From assembly GCF_000173775.1 (NCBI RefSeq), contig NZ_ACCD01000009.1, positions 1 to 64,000 of the forward strand: a DNA stretch of 64,000 bases. Direction: 5' to 3'. Shown here in pieces: positions 18,728 to 27,095 of this stretch. This DNA is from Yersinia rohdei ATCC 43380. Its GTDB lineage: Bacteria; Pseudomonadota; Gammaproteobacteria; Enterobacterales; Enterobacteriaceae. Every line of letters begins with the position of its first letter. Position 1 is the stretch's first letter. The notes beneath the pieces were generated by a model that saw only the letters and a program-made list of their open reading frames with translations, did no database searches and was not told the origin of the DNA. The position numbers and the translations under genes were made by a program.

Positions 18728-19567
18728 ATGAATCGTAAGTTCCTTTTATTAGTATCTCTTCTTATTATCGCAATAGGCACCACTGGTATATTGTCAGGTT
18801 ATGGGGATAGTAATAAAAAAGAAGGTGAATTAATAAAACCGAATATAGAAAAGGAAATTGCCATTGTTCTGGCACAAGCCACACATGATTTACCCTCTGG
18901 TTCCCTATTAACAAAAATGGATTATTCCATAAAAAAATCAGCAGTTCCTCAATCAAGTAAACTGATAAAAGATGACATTTCAGCAATACCTAACATTGAT
19001 AGTTACTTGCTAAAACACAATATACTTGCAGGATCTTATATCACTCAGGATATGTTAGTCTCACCTGATAGTGATGAATTTAACTATCATAATTTACAGC
19101 AAGGTCAAATAATTTATAAGTTTAACATCAAACAACAAGATGAATATTTATTGGACACCCTGCAAATCGGTGATGTCGTCTCGTTTCAATTAAGAGCTCT
19201 GGAGATAGATAATAATAAAGGAATGGAGAATGGTACTGTAATTGAAAGCAACAGCATGAATAACAGAAAAAAACAGAGTTATTCATTAAATGAAATAATC
19301 ACCGGCGTAAAAATAATAAGAATAAAAAAGCACTCAGAAAGAGAATTATCAGAAAAAAAATACAATAATCAAAAGACTGAAAATGCATCAGCAGGTTATA
19401 TTGACGTTATAATAAAAACAGAAGATCTCGATGTACTACATATAGTGGAAAAGTCAGGTGATATATTTCTAACACCAAGTTATAAACCAGATGATAAAGA
19501 GAGCAGAGCAAGAAATTTATATGATGTTATCCCAAAACTGCGCACAACAAGAGAGTTAAGAGGATGA
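18728..19567 (+). CDS. rcpC: Flp pilus assembly protein RcpC/CpaB
   Basis: The 279-residue protein has an N-terminal membrane/signal helix (residues 4-22) and a SAF-type domain with the pattern ATHDLPSGSLLTKMDY followed by AGSYITQDMLVSP, as in CpaB/RcpC, which associates with the outer-membrane secretin. The C-terminal part includes lysine-rich variable sequence and the conserved-looking stretch GYIDVIIKTEDLDVLHIVEKSG. Starting at ATG 18728 places GAGG nine bases upstream; the ATG at 18722 is too close. The stop overlaps the rcpA start by four bases. Confidence 0.85.
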   Translation: MNRKFLLLVSLLIIAIGTTGILSGYGDSNKKEGELIKPNIEKEIAIVLAQATHDLPSGSLLTKMDYSIKKSAVPQSSKLIKDDISAIPNIDSYLLKHNILAGSYITQDMLVSPDSDEFNYHNLQQGQIIYKFNIKQQDEYLLDTLQIGDVVSFQLRALEIDNNKGMENGTVIESNSMNNRKKQSYSLNEIITGVKIIRIKKHSERELSEKKYNNQKTENASAGYIDVIIKTEDLDVLHIVEKSGDIFLTPSYKPDDKESRARNLYDVIPKLRTTRELRG

Positions 19568-20884
19568 AAATAGCTGGACTAAACCAAAAATACTTTAATA
19601 CACTATTTATTTTACTTATCATTGCTGTTTGCCAGATCACGATAAACAGAGCCATTGCCAAACCTATTTATCTCTCTACTGGTGAATCCTATATCATAAA
19701 TAGCCCGGATGAAATAGAGACTATTTTTGTGTCTGCTGCGGCAATTGCAGACTATGAACTTGTTGGTAAAAACAGTGTTATTGTTTATGCAAAAAATGAA
19801 GGTGTAGCAGAATTTATCTTATTCGACCAGAACCATAAACCGATCACTAAATCTGTCGTCATGGTCAATAATATCATTACCTTAGCAACAAAAAGAATAC
19901 AGGCAGAATACCCAGGTAGCATTATAGATATTAGCAAGATAGGAAATAGCTATATTTTAACCGGAACAGTAGAATCAGAAGAAGCCAGAGATACTATTGT
20001 AAACATTGTCGGTGAGGCTATTGGTAGCAAGAAAAATAAAGGTAGTGACAATCAATATATTAATACCAACGATTATCCTGGCATAGTCAATAAAATAAAA
20101 TTACCACAATCTAATCAAGTTAATGTTAAGTTGACCATTGCAGAAGTCACTAAAGATTTCACTGAAAACATTGGCATAAACTGGAGCACAATAGGAAATA
20201 ATGTTGGTGCATTTCAATTTTTCCAATTTAATGCAAAAGGAATTAGTACGCTGGTACATGCTATTAATGATGATGCTATTGCACGTGTATTAGCCGAGCC
20301 TAATCTTTCAGTATTATCTGGTGAAACAGCCTCATTTTTAGTCGGTGGTGAAATACCCATTGCTAGTACGTCACAAAATGGTGTCAAAATTGACTATAAA
20401 GAGTTTGGTATCAAATTAAATATTGGCGCTAAAGTGAATGATAAAAAACGTATTCGCATCATGCTAAATGAAGAGGTCAGCAGTATAGGCAAATCATTCA
20501 ATGTCACTGGGGGAGATTCTTATCCCTCTCTAAGAACACGTAAGGCGGCAACAACACTAGAATTAGGCGATGGCGAGAGCTTTATATTGGGCGGCCTCAT
20601 AAGTAGTAACGAAAGGGAGTCCCTCAAAAAAAATACCTCTGATCGGCGACATACCTATATTAGGTGCATTTTTTCGTAATGCACAAACAGAACAAAGTCA
20701 GACTGAATTGGTCGTAATAGCCACTGTAAATTTAGTGAATCCCGTTACCGAGCAAGAGGTGGAGCTACCTGATTTTATGCGAGCATCAACACTCGAACGT
20801 TTTTTTAACTTTACACCTATTATGCAAACAAAAAGAGAAGCGATTGCCAGAGAATTTCTGCGTAAAGGAGGGTTTATTAAGTGA
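19564..20884 (+). pseudogene. rcpA: Outer-membrane secretin RcpA/CpaC, out of frame at an A8 run
   Basis: RcpA forms the outer-membrane channel for the Tad pilus. The first 350 or so codons show a signal peptide, an N-terminal secretin-associated domain, a BON-like segment and the secretin core (VNVKLTIAEVTKDF, LAEPNLSVLSGETASFLVGG, GDGESFILGGLISS). At 20626-20633 lies a run of eight A. Read straight through, the protein ends at 20679 after 371 residues. Skipping one A gives KIPLIGDIPILGAFFRNAQ and runs to the TGA at 20882, where the GTG of the next gene overlaps it behind AAAGGAGG. The secretin signature VP-x-x-GDIPILG lies beyond the break, so the straight product lacks the end of the channel. 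It may be a mutation, a sequencing error, or a slippage-controlled site. Confidence 0.88.
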
Positions 20885-21162
20885 GATTCTTAATAATAGG
20901 GAGTTTGATGTTTTTCTTCAATATGGCTCAGGCCGCATTAACCATCCAACCTGAAGAAAATGATTATTCATTAATACTGACAAAAAACAATAAAATTAAA
21001 GAAAAAATATTTTTAGCACCTAAATGTAACACCAGCAGATTTAAATACGCCGTTTGTAATTATAGCCTTAATGACTATCGCCGCTTTAGAAATAGTGAAG
21101 TTGGATGTGCAGTAAATAACAACAGGAATAAATCCCGTATAAATGGTGTCACATGCAATTAA
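20881..21162 (+). CDS. Small secreted four-cysteine protein in the rcpB position
   Basis: The 93-residue product starts at a GTG that overlaps the rcpA stop (GTGA) and follows a strong AAAGGAGG site. It has a signal peptide (cleavage near MAQA-ALT), leaving about 74 residues with four cysteines (LAPKCNTSR, AVCNYSL, VGCAVN, VTCN) that could form two disulfides. In the canonical tad order this position holds rcpB, but RcpB proteins are usually about twice this size and I see no sequence pattern that proves the relation. It overlaps tadZ by ten bases, so it belongs to the operon. Its function is unknown; a periplasmic helper of the secretin is a reasonable guess. Confidence 0.7.
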   Translation: MRFLIIGSLMFFFNMAQAALTIQPEENDYSLILTKNNKIKEKIFLAPKCNTSRFKYAVCNYSLNDYRRFRNSEVGCAVNNNRNKSRINGVTCN

Positions 21163-22286
21163 TTACAAATAAAGACCTAATAAGTAAAAAAGATACCAAG
21201 ATAAAAAATACAATTGCTATTATCTCTAAAAGGAAATGGTTGATAGATAATGTCGCTGAAAAAATACGACTAGCTGACATGAATAATATTAAAGAAATAG
21301 AAAAAGATATACTTACTGTTTCATCAGTTAACTTACCCGAGCAAACTATCGGAATAATTATTGATATTGGCAATGATCACAATATAAAAAACATATTGGA
21401 TTTAATAAAGAACTGTACACCACGCGAATGTTGGTGTGTATTAGTCGGTGATATTGACTCAATCAGCATTGCCCAACAATTCACAGAGCAAGGAATATTA
21501 TATTTAAATATACAATCACAGTCTGCCGAACTAACGCAACTTCTACTGAAAGGTATTCGGATAGAATCAGATCGAAAAGCCTTTTTCATCAGCGTACTTG
21601 GCTGTAAAGGTGGGATAGGTACCACACTGCTCAGTTTTCATTTAGCTAATGAAATAGCACAAATAAAAAAAACTCCTACGTTGTTATTGCAAGGAAATCA
21701 AGGGTCACAAGATCTTGATCTCGTTGTAGAAAAGAAAATGAGTACTGAAATAACTGAATATTATAAAAACCTCAATTTAATGCGCTGCAAAGAAAACAAG
21801 TTAAGTGAGGTTGATGCAAAAACCAATAATAAACACAACTTCATTGTGTTTGACCAACCTATTCATAACATACCAAAAGAAAATATTACAGATTATATTG
21901 AGCAATCTAATTGTATTATTATATTACTCGATAACAGTATGATGTCAGTCCGTATTGCCAAAGAATTCATTGGAATATATGACCGTTTCAAAAGAGATAA
22001 TAGACAAGCAATTAGATTAATACTCTGTTTAAACGAAAGCAGACCCGTCGCTAAAAGCATGTTGGCGACTACTGATATTGAATCACTATTAGAAAGAAAA
22101 ATCGATATACATATACCCTATATATATAAAACAAAAGAATCACTCAGTGACCAGAACTATTTTGGAAGAAAAAAAAATAAAATAGATACCTTGGTTAAAA
22201 ATACGCTAGGCATAAGAGTTAACTCCTCCTTAAAAAATAGAATATGGATAAACCGAGTAATTTCATCATTCATAGGAAAGAGATAG
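21153..22286 (+). CDS. tadZ: Pilus localisation ATPase-like protein TadZ
   Basis: The 377-residue protein belongs to the ParA/MinD-like TadZ/CpaE family, which places the pilus machine at the cell pole. The N-terminal 140 residues have a receiver-like fold with Asp-rich strands (TIGIIIDIGND, CWCVLVGDID). The ATPase half begins with a deviant Walker A, GCKGGIGTTLLSFHLA, near residue 150. A later segment, HNFIVFDQPIHNIP, matches the Walker B region. Catalytic efficiency may be low in this family. It lies between the small secreted protein (10-base overlap) and tadA (3-base gap). Confidence 0.88.
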   Translation: MQLITNKDLISKKDTKIKNTIAIISKRKWLIDNVAEKIRLADMNNIKEIEKDILTVSSVNLPEQTIGIIIDIGNDHNIKNILDLIKNCTPRECWCVLVGDIDSISIAQQFTEQGILYLNIQSQSAELTQLLLKGIRIESDRKAFFISVLGCKGGIGTTLLSFHLANEIAQIKKTPTLLLQGNQGSQDLDLVVEKKMSTEITEYYKNLNLMRCKENKLSEVDAKTNNKHNFIVFDQPIHNIPKENITDYIEQSNCIIILLDNSMMSVRIAKEFIGIYDRFKRDNRQAIRLILCLNESRPVAKSMLATTDIESLLERKIDIHIPYIYKTKESLSDQNYFGRKKNKIDTLVKNTLGIRVNSSLKNRIWINRVISSFIGKR

Positions 22287-22289
22287 GAA

Positions 22290-23576
22290 ATGAAAATATC
22301 ATTAACCATTCAAGAATTAATCCGCGAAAAAATGCTGGCTAATATTGATATAGATAAAGTCGAGCATCTTGTTAATGATTACAACAAACTTAATGGTTTG
22401 CTGACTCAGACATTTTATGAGTTGTTCAATGACAATGAACATCAACTAACTACGCAGGATCAGAAAAAAATAGTTTCAATGATTGCGGATGAAATTACTG
22501 GTTTTGGGCCATTAAGAGAACTGATGGCAGATGATTCAATTAGTGACATTATGGTTAATGGCCCAGAAAAAATATTTGTTGAACGGTTTGGTTTAATAAC
22601 ATTAACCGACCGTCGGTTTATTAACAATACCCAACTGACAGAGATTGCTAAACGTTTAATGCAAAGAGTCAATCGACGTATTGATGAAGGTCGCCCACTG
22701 GCTGATGCACGTTTAATTGATGGCAGTCGCATTAATATAGCACTGAGTCCCATAGCTCTGGATGGCACTGCGCTTTCTATTAGAAAATTCAGTAATAACA
22801 AGCGAAAATTAGAAGACTTAGTTGATATGGGTGCAATGAGTAGCGATATGGCAAATTTTTTAATTATCTCGGCCAGTTGTAGGGTCAATATAATTATTTC
22901 TGGTGGTACTGGATCAGGAAAAACAACACTGCTAAATGCGTTATCAAAGTATATTGCTAAAAATGAAAGAGTTATTACTTTAGAAGATGCCGCAGAGCTG
23001 AATCTTGAGCAACCTCATGTAGTAAGAATGGAAACACGCTTAGCTGGTCTGGAAAATACCGGGCAGATCTCTATGAGGGACTTAGTTATTAACTCACTGA
23101 GAATGCGCCCAGACAGAATTATTATCGGCGAATGTCGAGGTGAAGAAACTTTTGAGATGCTGCAAGCAATGAACACGGGACACAGTGGTTCTATGTCCAC
23201 ACTGCATGCTAACTCACCCAGAGATGCTGTTGCCCGCCTGGAAAGTATGATTATGATGGGGCCGGTCAATATGCCTCTTTTTACTATCCGCCGTAATATA
23301 GCATCTGCCATTAATCTTATTGTGCAGGTTTCGCGCATGAATGATGGCACAAGGAAGGTGTGCCACATCAGTGAAATTATGGGAATGGAAGGCGATAACG
23401 TTGTACTACATAATATCTTTTCATTTAAGCCAGCCAGTACACGCAATGAACAGGGCAACATTCAAGGTGAATTTATCAATCATGGTTTATTTAGCCGTTC
23501 CTCCGTTAGAGTCAATGCCGATATTTACAATTTATCAAATGAATTAAATAGCATTTTTTCTGGGATGGAAAAATGA
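22290..23576 (+). CDS. tadA: Tad pilus assembly/secretion ATPase TadA
   Basis: TadA is the GspE/VirB11-type hexameric ATPase that powers Flp pilus extension from the cytoplasmic side. The 428 residues include the N-terminal region ending in ADDSISDIMVNG, Walker A GGTGSGKTTLLNAL at about 205-213, the Asp box LEDAAELN, Walker B RPDRIIIGECRGEE and the His box GHSGSMSTLHANSPRDAVARL. All key motifs are intact. The stop overlaps tadB by four bases. Confidence 0.95.
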   Translation: MKISLTIQELIREKMLANIDIDKVEHLVNDYNKLNGLLTQTFYELFNDNEHQLTTQDQKKIVSMIADEITGFGPLRELMADDSISDIMVNGPEKIFVERFGLITLTDRRFINNTQLTEIAKRLMQRVNRRIDEGRPLADARLIDGSRINIALSPIALDGTALSIRKFSNNKRKLEDLVDMGAMSSDMANFLIISASCRVNIIISGGTGSGKTTLLNALSKYIAKNERVITLEDAAELNLEQPHVVRMETRLAGLENTGQISMRDLVINSLRMRPDRIIIGECRGEETFEMLQAMNTGHSGSMSTLHANSPRDAVARLESMIMMGPVNMPLFTIRRNIASAINLIVQVSRMNDGTRKVCHISEIMGMEGDNVVLHNIFSFKPASTRNEQGNIQGEFINHGLFSRSSVRVNADIYNLSNELNSIFSGMEK

Positions 23577-24454
23577 TTTACTACATAGTCCTTTTATCCG
23601 GGGTATTATTACTCTTATTAAGTAATAACAAATGGATGAAAATAAGAAAATCCATTTGTCCTATTGATAACAACACCATCATAAATAATTATTTTTTAAT
23701 TACACCTTTAAAAAAAATAATTTCAGAATGGCTAAAGTACATAAAAGAGACAAATAAAGAAAATAATAAAAAACATATAACATACCCAATAGCATACTCA
23801 ATATGTATATTTTCAGTGAACTTATTTTATTTTCATCTCAACACCGTGCTTATTTTTATATTTATCGTGACCAGTATTATATATTTCCAAATAAAGGCAG
23901 CAAGGAAGAAACATTATTCTCTTTTCAAACAAGATTTCCCCGAAGTCCTTTTAATGATAAACATGGCGTCAAGTAGCGGAGCAAGTATTAACCAAGTGCT
24001 TGAGCGTTGTGGACAGGAAATAACAGGCCCATTAGGAAGTGAGCTCCGTCTTATTTGCCGACGGCTTAACCTTGGTGAGTCACCTGAATCAGTTTTTCAC
24101 GACGCCTACCAACGCTTTAATTTTCCCGAGTTTTATTTTCTTATAACAATTATTCTGCTTAATCTACAGCAAGGAGGGCAATTAAAAGACTTGACCAATA
24201 GGTTATCCCAAATTATATCAAAAAATAAAACTGCAGAACAGAAAAAAGCAACTATGACGGCTGAGACTAGAATGTCTGTAAATATTATTTCTGTTATGCC
24301 TATAGCATTTTCTCTTTTGCTCTACTTTATTGACTCTACAAGTATAGAGTCAATGTGGAACCACCCTACAGGTAAGTTAATATTTTACTATATAATCATC
24401 AGTGAGATAATTGGAATTTCATTGATAAGAAAAATGCTCAGGAAAACGCTATGA
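23573..24454 (+). CDS. tadB: Tad inner-membrane platform protein TadB
   Basis: This 293-residue GspF-family protein forms, with TadC, the inner-membrane platform on which TadA acts. It has hydrophobic segments at about 1-15, 80-105, 235-255 and 262-282. The conserved cytoplasmic domain contains FKQDFPEVLLMINMASSSGA, LERCGQEITGPLG and FPEFYFLITIILLNLQQGGQ. It overlaps tadA and tadC by four bases each (ATGA), so translation is coupled. Confidence 0.92.
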   Translation: MIYYIVLLSGVLLLLLSNNKWMKIRKSICPIDNNTIINNYFLITPLKKIISEWLKYIKETNKENNKKHITYPIAYSICIFSVNLFYFHLNTVLIFIFIVTSIIYFQIKAARKKHYSLFKQDFPEVLLMINMASSSGASINQVLERCGQEITGPLGSELRLICRRLNLGESPESVFHDAYQRFNFPEFYFLITIILLNLQQGGQLKDLTNRLSQIISKNKTAEQKKATMTAETRMSVNIISVMPIAFSLLLYFIDSTSIESMWNHPTGKLIFYYIIISEIIGISLIRKMLRKTL

Positions 24455-25287
24455 AAATATTATTTCTAATAATAGCATTTTTGGGATTTATGCTTCTATT
24501 TAAAACGAAAGCAAGAGTAAAAAAAATATCTATATACAATAAAGTAAATGAAAAAGACAAACTGCAAGATAAAAAAGATAATAAAACAGAAATAAACAAC
24601 CAGGCAAAAGAACTATCTGAATTTATAGCACTGCCATTTATACTTGAAAACATAATTTATTTTAAGACACTTATCATTGTAGTAAACCTGGTGATTCTAG
24701 TAATCTTGTTAAGCACGGGGTTGATAAATATCAATATTACAGTCTTTATTGTTTTTGGGTTAATAACCATTGTGGGGACTTTTTTTCTACCTAAAATAAT
24801 AATAAAAAATATTCTGTATAAAAGAACTGAGTCTGTGCTTAAATCATTACCTTTTTTTATTGATATTACAGCAGCCTGTGTTCAATCTGGAATGACAATA
24901 GATGGAGCATTAAATTATACAGCCAAAAAATTTAAATTAATCAACCCAGACCTAAGCCTTATTATGATTAAAATGAGCAAAAGAGCTGAAATTAACGGAC
25001 TAGAGCTAGCAATAAAAGAATTGCATCAATGCTCCACTGCAATGGAGATTCGTATGTTTTGCAGTGCTCTGCAATACAGCATCAGTTTTGGCTCAAGCAT
25101 TTATGATCAACTTGCTAAATTATCTCAAGAGATGAGAGAAATGCAATTATTGGTATCAGAGGAAAAAGTCAGTAAGTTATCGACAAAACTAACTTTTCCA
25201 CTATTTATTTTTATTCTTATCCCATTTATCGTTTTAGTTATATCACCCAGCGTATTGGAGTTGCTCACCCATGTACAAAAAATGTAA
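24451..25287 (+). CDS. tadC: Tad inner-membrane platform protein TadC
   Basis: The second GspF-family platform protein, 278 residues, has an N-terminal helix, a lysine-rich cytoplasmic stretch, two helices at about 75-115, the conserved domain SLPFFIDITAACVQSGMTID...EMRMFCSALQYS-like region, and a final helix ending FIVLVISPSVLELL. It starts in the tadB stop (ATGA) and its end overlaps the tadD start by 17 bases. It is shorter than TadB but shows the same fold pattern. Confidence 0.92.
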   Translation: MKILFLIIAFLGFMLLFKTKARVKKISIYNKVNEKDKLQDKKDNKTEINNQAKELSEFIALPFILENIIYFKTLIIVVNLVILVILLSTGLININITVFIVFGLITIVGTFFLPKIIIKNILYKRTESVLKSLPFFIDITAACVQSGMTIDGALNYTAKKFKLINPDLSLIMIKMSKRAEINGLELAIKELHQCSTAMEIRMFCSALQYSISFGSSIYDQLAKLSQEMREMQLLVSEEKVSKLSTKLTFPLFIFILIPFIVLVISPSVLELLTHVQKM

Positions 25288-26026
25288 TAAAATTATTATT
25301 CTTACCATTTTTACTCTGCTAATAAGTGGTTGTTCTTGGAATAACAAAATGAGTAAACAAGATTTTAAACACCGTGAAATTATTTTGACTAAAGCAAATA
25401 ACCATGCTGGACTAATAACATTGTATCGTAATGAATTAAAAATAAAAGAAGATGATTCCATTAGATTAAAGTTGGCAAATTCATATTACCTGGCCGGTGA
25501 TACTAAGTCTTCACTCTATTATTTGCGGCCAATAGCTAAAAAACAGGATGAATCTATTTATTTACTGCAGGCTAAAAATCTTATCAATAATAATGATACC
25601 GTCGCGGCTAATGATGTTATAAATAAATTACTAAAAATATCTCCAAATAATTCTGAAGCACATAATTTAATGGGTATTATTTTAGCTAACAATGGTGAAA
25701 TTAACAAAGCTGAAATCGCTATTGAAAAATCACGAGAATTATTTATTGCAGATGAGACAGCGATGAATAATCTTGCAGTGATAGCAATGCTTGATAACCG
25801 CCATTCTGATGCAGTAAGAATATTATTGCCGGATTATCTGTCGGGCAAAAGAAACCGATTAACACTACATAACTTAGTGTTTTCATTAGTAAAACTTGGC
25901 GATAAGAAATATGCAAAGAAGATAATTACCGCAGAAAAAATGGCTAAAGATCCTGATGAATTAATATTAGCGCTGAGTCAGGTAACTCGTCCTTATCAAG
26001 ATAAATTATCTTATGGAGGAGAATAA
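25271..26026 (+). CDS. tadD: TPR lipoprotein TadD
   Basis: The 251-residue product has a lipoprotein signal (ILTIFTLLISGC, Cys at about 17), so it should be membrane-anchored in the periplasm. Tetratricopeptide-like helices follow (for example INKLLKISPNNSEAHNLMGI and INKAEIAIEKSRELF). TadD proteins help secretin assembly, as PilF/PilW do in type IV pili. The start lies inside tadC and the stop overlaps the tadE start by one base (TAATG). Confidence 0.9.
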   Translation: MYKKCNKIIILTIFTLLISGCSWNNKMSKQDFKHREIILTKANNHAGLITLYRNELKIKEDDSIRLKLANSYYLAGDTKSSLYYLRPIAKKQDESIYLLQAKNLINNNDTVAANDVINKLLKISPNNSEAHNLMGIILANNGEINKAEIAIEKSRELFIADETAMNNLAVIAMLDNRHSDAVRILLPDYLSGKRNRLTLHNLVFSLVKLGDKKYAKKIITAEKMAKDPDELILALSQVTRPYQDKLSYGGE

Positions 26027-26493
26027 TGCATAATTTAAACTCTCATTTTTTTCACTCGAACAAAGGGGCTGTTGCTGTAGAGTTTTCTATAATTTTTACT
26101 TTGTTTTTTTTTATGCTGCTATCTAGCGCAGAAATCTCTCGCTTACTTTATATTTCTGCCAGTTTAGACTTAGCGGTTTCCGAGTCAGCAAAATTGGCTA
26201 AAAATATAGAGAGAAATGATAGTTCTAACTATGGGGAAATATTACGTGAGAAATTAATCATACACCAAGGAGTATTAGGTAAGTTTATACTTGAGGAGAA
26301 AAATATCAGCGTAAGTGTGACTTTTAGTCGCAGCATTTCAGATATTATTCGCCTTAACACGTCAAATGATAATACTCTACCACTCGCCATCTATAGAGTT
26401 GATTTTCTATACCACCCCATTTTCTTCCCTATTTCAACGTCTTGGGCCAATACCCTATTATCGCGAGAGGTTATTTTTGCACAAGAATATTAA
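26026..26493 (+). CDS. tadE: Pseudopilin TadE
   Basis: The 155-residue minor pilin-like protein has the prepilin pattern HSNKGAVAVEFSIIFTLFFF: Gly before the cleavage site, then Ala-Val-Ala-Val-Glu with the Glu at +5 and a long hydrophobic helix. TadV should process it. The remaining globular domain is typical of TadE (an amphipathic segment LLYISASLDLAVSESAKLA then beta-rich sequence). GGAGGAG precedes the start. Confidence 0.9.
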   Translation: MHNLNSHFFHSNKGAVAVEFSIIFTLFFFMLLSSAEISRLLYISASLDLAVSESAKLAKNIERNDSSNYGEILREKLIIHQGVLGKFILEEKNISVSVTFSRSISDIIRLNTSNDNTLPLAIYRVDFLYHPIFFPISTSWANTLLSREVIFAQEY

Positions 26494-27049
26494 CAAACAA
26501 AATATGATTGAAAATACTCATGGTGCGGTAATCGTTGAATTTACCATCGTAATTTTACTTATTACGATTTTTATAAAAGCAATGATATCTGTATCTGAAT
26601 ATTATTCTACTGTTGGCAAGCTAGACCGTACATCTTATTCCCTGGCTGGAATAATACGTGAAAGAACCAAGTTATATAGTAATGATAATGAACTTACAGT
26701 AAGACAAACCAACCAATTATGGCAATTAGCTGAAAATATGTTATCAAATTCAGGTATATCTAATCCTAATATGGCATTAACGATAGAAATATTGCACTTT
26801 AACCCAACAAAGTCATCTGCGATTGAAGATAAGGTTATTGATGATACTAAGAGTTTACCATTGAGTATTGGCGATTGTGAGCCGGTAATTCCCCTAAGGG
26901 AGTTAACACATTTATCAACTTTCAGTAATGCTGGAAGATGGATACCGCTATATCAAGTCACATTATGTTTACCTGCCCCAGTTTGGTTACAAACTCCAGG
27001 AGAAAATGAAACGATGATAAAATCCTCTGCCATCGCTATTGAACGTTAA
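26477..27049 (+). CDS. tadF: Pseudopilin TadF
   Basis: TadF is the second pseudopilin. The prepilin-like segment ENTHGAVIVEFTIVILLITI has the Gly-Ala-Val...Glu pattern before a long helix. I place the start at TTG 26477, which follows GAGAGG by six bases, overlaps tadE by 17 bases (as tadD does tadC), and gives a 15-residue leader like that of TadE. The ATG at 26504 is the alternative, but no ribosome site precedes it. The product is then 190 residues. The C-terminal part contains two cysteines (IGDCEPVIP and VTLCLPAPV). The identity is good; the start is uncertain. Confidence 0.82.
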   Translation: MHKNINKQNMIENTHGAVIVEFTIVILLITIFIKAMISVSEYYSTVGKLDRTSYSLAGIIRERTKLYSNDNELTVRQTNQLWQLAENMLSNSGISNPNMALTIEILHFNPTKSSAIEDKVIDDTKSLPLSIGDCEPVIPLRELTHLSTFSNAGRWIPLYQVTLCLPAPVWLQTPGENETMIKSSAIAIER

Positions 27050-27095
27050 CCAAATAAACTATTCAGAAACATAAATACAAGAGTAAAATCTATTT

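Noticed and set aside
20626-20640. Classical -1 programmed ribosomal frameshift in rcpA
   Set aside because: The restored frame needs loss of one base (+1 shift), not -1, and I saw no supporting pseudoknot or stop-codon arrangement; transcriptional slippage or mutation fits better.
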